Source: CAYJHC01 sp964370075 (GTDB taxonomy: Bacteria; Bacillota; Clostridia; Peptostreptococcales; Anaerovoracaceae). Taken from it: a stretch of DNA of 6,561 nt. A program made the translations under genes and the position numbers. Positions 5,726 through 6,561 of the stretch are shown here, piece by piece. Below the pieces are notes generated by a model. It searched no databases. It was not told the origin of the DNA and saw nothing but the letters and a program-made list of their open reading frames with translations. Within the stretch, counting starts at the first letter, position 1; the number at the start of each line of letters is the position of its first letter. The stretch spans positions 1 to 6,561 of the forward strand of contig CAYJHC010000088.1 in NCBI GenBank assembly GCA_964370075.1. Reading direction: 5' to 3'.

Positions 5726-6514
5726 ATGCAAAGAGATTTTCTAGTAAAAGACATGGTCGCAAGGCCAAATCAAATCTGCAGTGGCATGGGATTAGGTATT
5801 ATGGTAATGGACGAAGTATATCCAGGTTTTCCTGGAGACTTAAGGAACCCTAGCGGTTATCCATTCCCTATTCAATACGAAATTATTGAAGGTGTTGATA
5901 TAGACCAAATTGCTTTTGGGAAAGAAAAAAATGACGAGAAAATAATCGAATCATTAATCCGAGCTGCCAAGAAATTAGAAAGAATTGGATGTAAGGCTAT
6001 TTTAGCCGAATGTGGTTATTTTTCATATTATCAAAAAGTTGTAGCTGAAGCAGTTAATGTCCCTGTATTTATGTCAAGTTTACTTCAAATACCTTTAATG
6101 CAACAACTTATAGGACCTAATAAGACTGTAGGTATCTTCTGTGGCAATGGTCCTGGACTTACCCCACAGCACTTAATTAATGTAGGTGTTGATTTAGATA
6201 AAACTAATATTAAAATTAAAGGTTCTGTCGATGACGGGAAGTGCCCTGCAATACATAGATTATGGACTGAGGAATTTAGAGCAGATCTTCCAGAAGCTGT
6301 CTATGAAGAATTTGGGGGAGAACTGGTTGCTAGTGTTAAAGCTTTTGTAGATGAAAACCCTGATATAGGAGCTATTATTTTAGAGTGTACTGGTTTCCAA
6401 ATATTTGGAAGAGCTGTACAGAGAGAAATCGACCTTCCGGTTTTCTCTTGGGCAACATTAATGCATTATGCATATAACGTAACAAATCATATGGATTTCT
6501 ACGGCACAATTTAG
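5726..6514 (+). CDS. Aspartate/glutamate (hydantoin)-racemase-family protein
   Basis: This encodes a 262-residue cytoplasmic protein of the Asp/Glu racemase superfamily, whose cofactor-independent members use two cysteines as acid and base to invert or isomerise at an alpha carbon. Both cysteines are present: C96 in LAECGYFS (93-100) and C221 in ILECTGFQIFG (218-228). The N-terminus GLGIMVMDE (22-30), then PGDLRNPSGYPFPIQYEIIEG (37-56), matches a subgroup annotated only as aspartate/glutamate racemase family, distinct from MurI. The TVGIFCGN stretch (134-141) is the second-lobe strand typical of the fold. Cysteine C139 and C173 are extra and not expected to be catalytic. The ATG at 5726-5728 has an ideal AAGGAGG 7 nt upstream. 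The gene is monocistronic between its own promoter and a terminator and is divergent from regulator 2. The stop is TAG. The substrate is unknown: amino acid, hydantoin or dicarboxylate are all possible, and isomerase or decarboxylase activity is not excluded. Confidence 0.85.
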   Translation: MQRDFLVKDMVARPNQICSGMGLGIMVMDEVYPGFPGDLRNPSGYPFPIQYEIIEGVDIDQIAFGKEKNDEKIIESLIRAAKKLERIGCKAILAECGYFSYYQKVVAEAVNVPVFMSSLLQIPLMQQLIGPNKTVGIFCGNGPGLTPQHLINVGVDLDKTNIKIKGSVDDGKCPAIHRLWTEEFRADLPEAVYEEFGGELVASVKAFVDENPDIGAIILECTGFQIFGRAVQREIDLPVFSWATLMHYAYNVTNHMDFYGTI

Positions 6515-6521
6515 TTCACTA

Positions 6522-6561
6522 AAAAAATCTACCCAATAGAGTGTCTATGGGTAGATTTTTT
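6522..6561 (+). terminator. Strong intrinsic terminator, probably bidirectional
   Basis: AAAAAATCTACCCA (6522-6535) pairs perfectly with TGGGTAGATTTTTT (6548-6561), 14 bp. After one bulged A, TAGA (6537-6540) pairs with TCTA (6544-6547) around a GTG loop. The run of T at the end and run of A at the beginning let it work in both directions. It begins 8 nt after the racemase stop codon and is cut off by the window end. Confidence 0.9.

Noticed and set aside
5659..5853. Plus-strand open frame overlapping the racemase start
   Set aside because: It has a TTG start without a Shine-Dalgarno sequence, covers the leader, and overlaps the start of a gene with an ideal ribosome-binding site in another frame.

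Overview
The window is AT-rich DNA with strong AGGAGG-type ribosome-binding sites, consensus sigma-A-like promoters and short intergenic hairpins. Together with the gene content (a non-pyrrolysine MttB-family methyltransferase, a corrinoid-reactivation-like protein and ArsR-type regulators) it points to a low-GC anaerobic Firmicute, most likely a clostridial acetogen or amino-acid/methylamine user. This is inferred from composition and gene families; no species can be named from the sequence alone.

Layout, left to right. Positions 1-398 hold no intact gene, only what looks like a decayed gene on the minus strand with several in-frame stops. Positions 399-2636 are a two-gene minus-strand operon: a protein resembling the activation domain of B12-dependent methionine synthase (1947-2636) is followed by an MttB/trimethylamine-methyltransferase-family protein (399-1850). 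The two are separated by 97 nt containing a stem-loop. A TTGACG-17-TATAAT promoter precedes the operon. Divergent from it is a long ArsR-type regulator (3014-4117, plus). A second, paralogous long ArsR-type regulator (4174-5295, minus) converges on the first. Divergent from this second regulator is an aspartate/glutamate (hydantoin)-racemase-family gene (5726-6514, plus) with its own extended -10 promoter, a leader of roughly 120 nt and a strong intrinsic terminator at the window edge.

The arrangement is nearly symmetrical: enzyme unit <- | -> regulator 1, then regulator 2 <- | -> enzyme. Each regulator shares a divergent intergenic region with one metabolic unit, and these regions carry inverted repeats over the promoter elements. 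The simplest reading is a small regulated catabolic locus. In it, an N-methylated compound would be demethylated by the MttB-family enzyme onto a corrinoid protein encoded elsewhere, with the methionine-synthase-activation-like protein serving corrinoid handling. The racemase-like enzyme would act on a related amino-acid or hydantoin-type compound. The substrate link between the two halves is an inference, not something the sequence proves.
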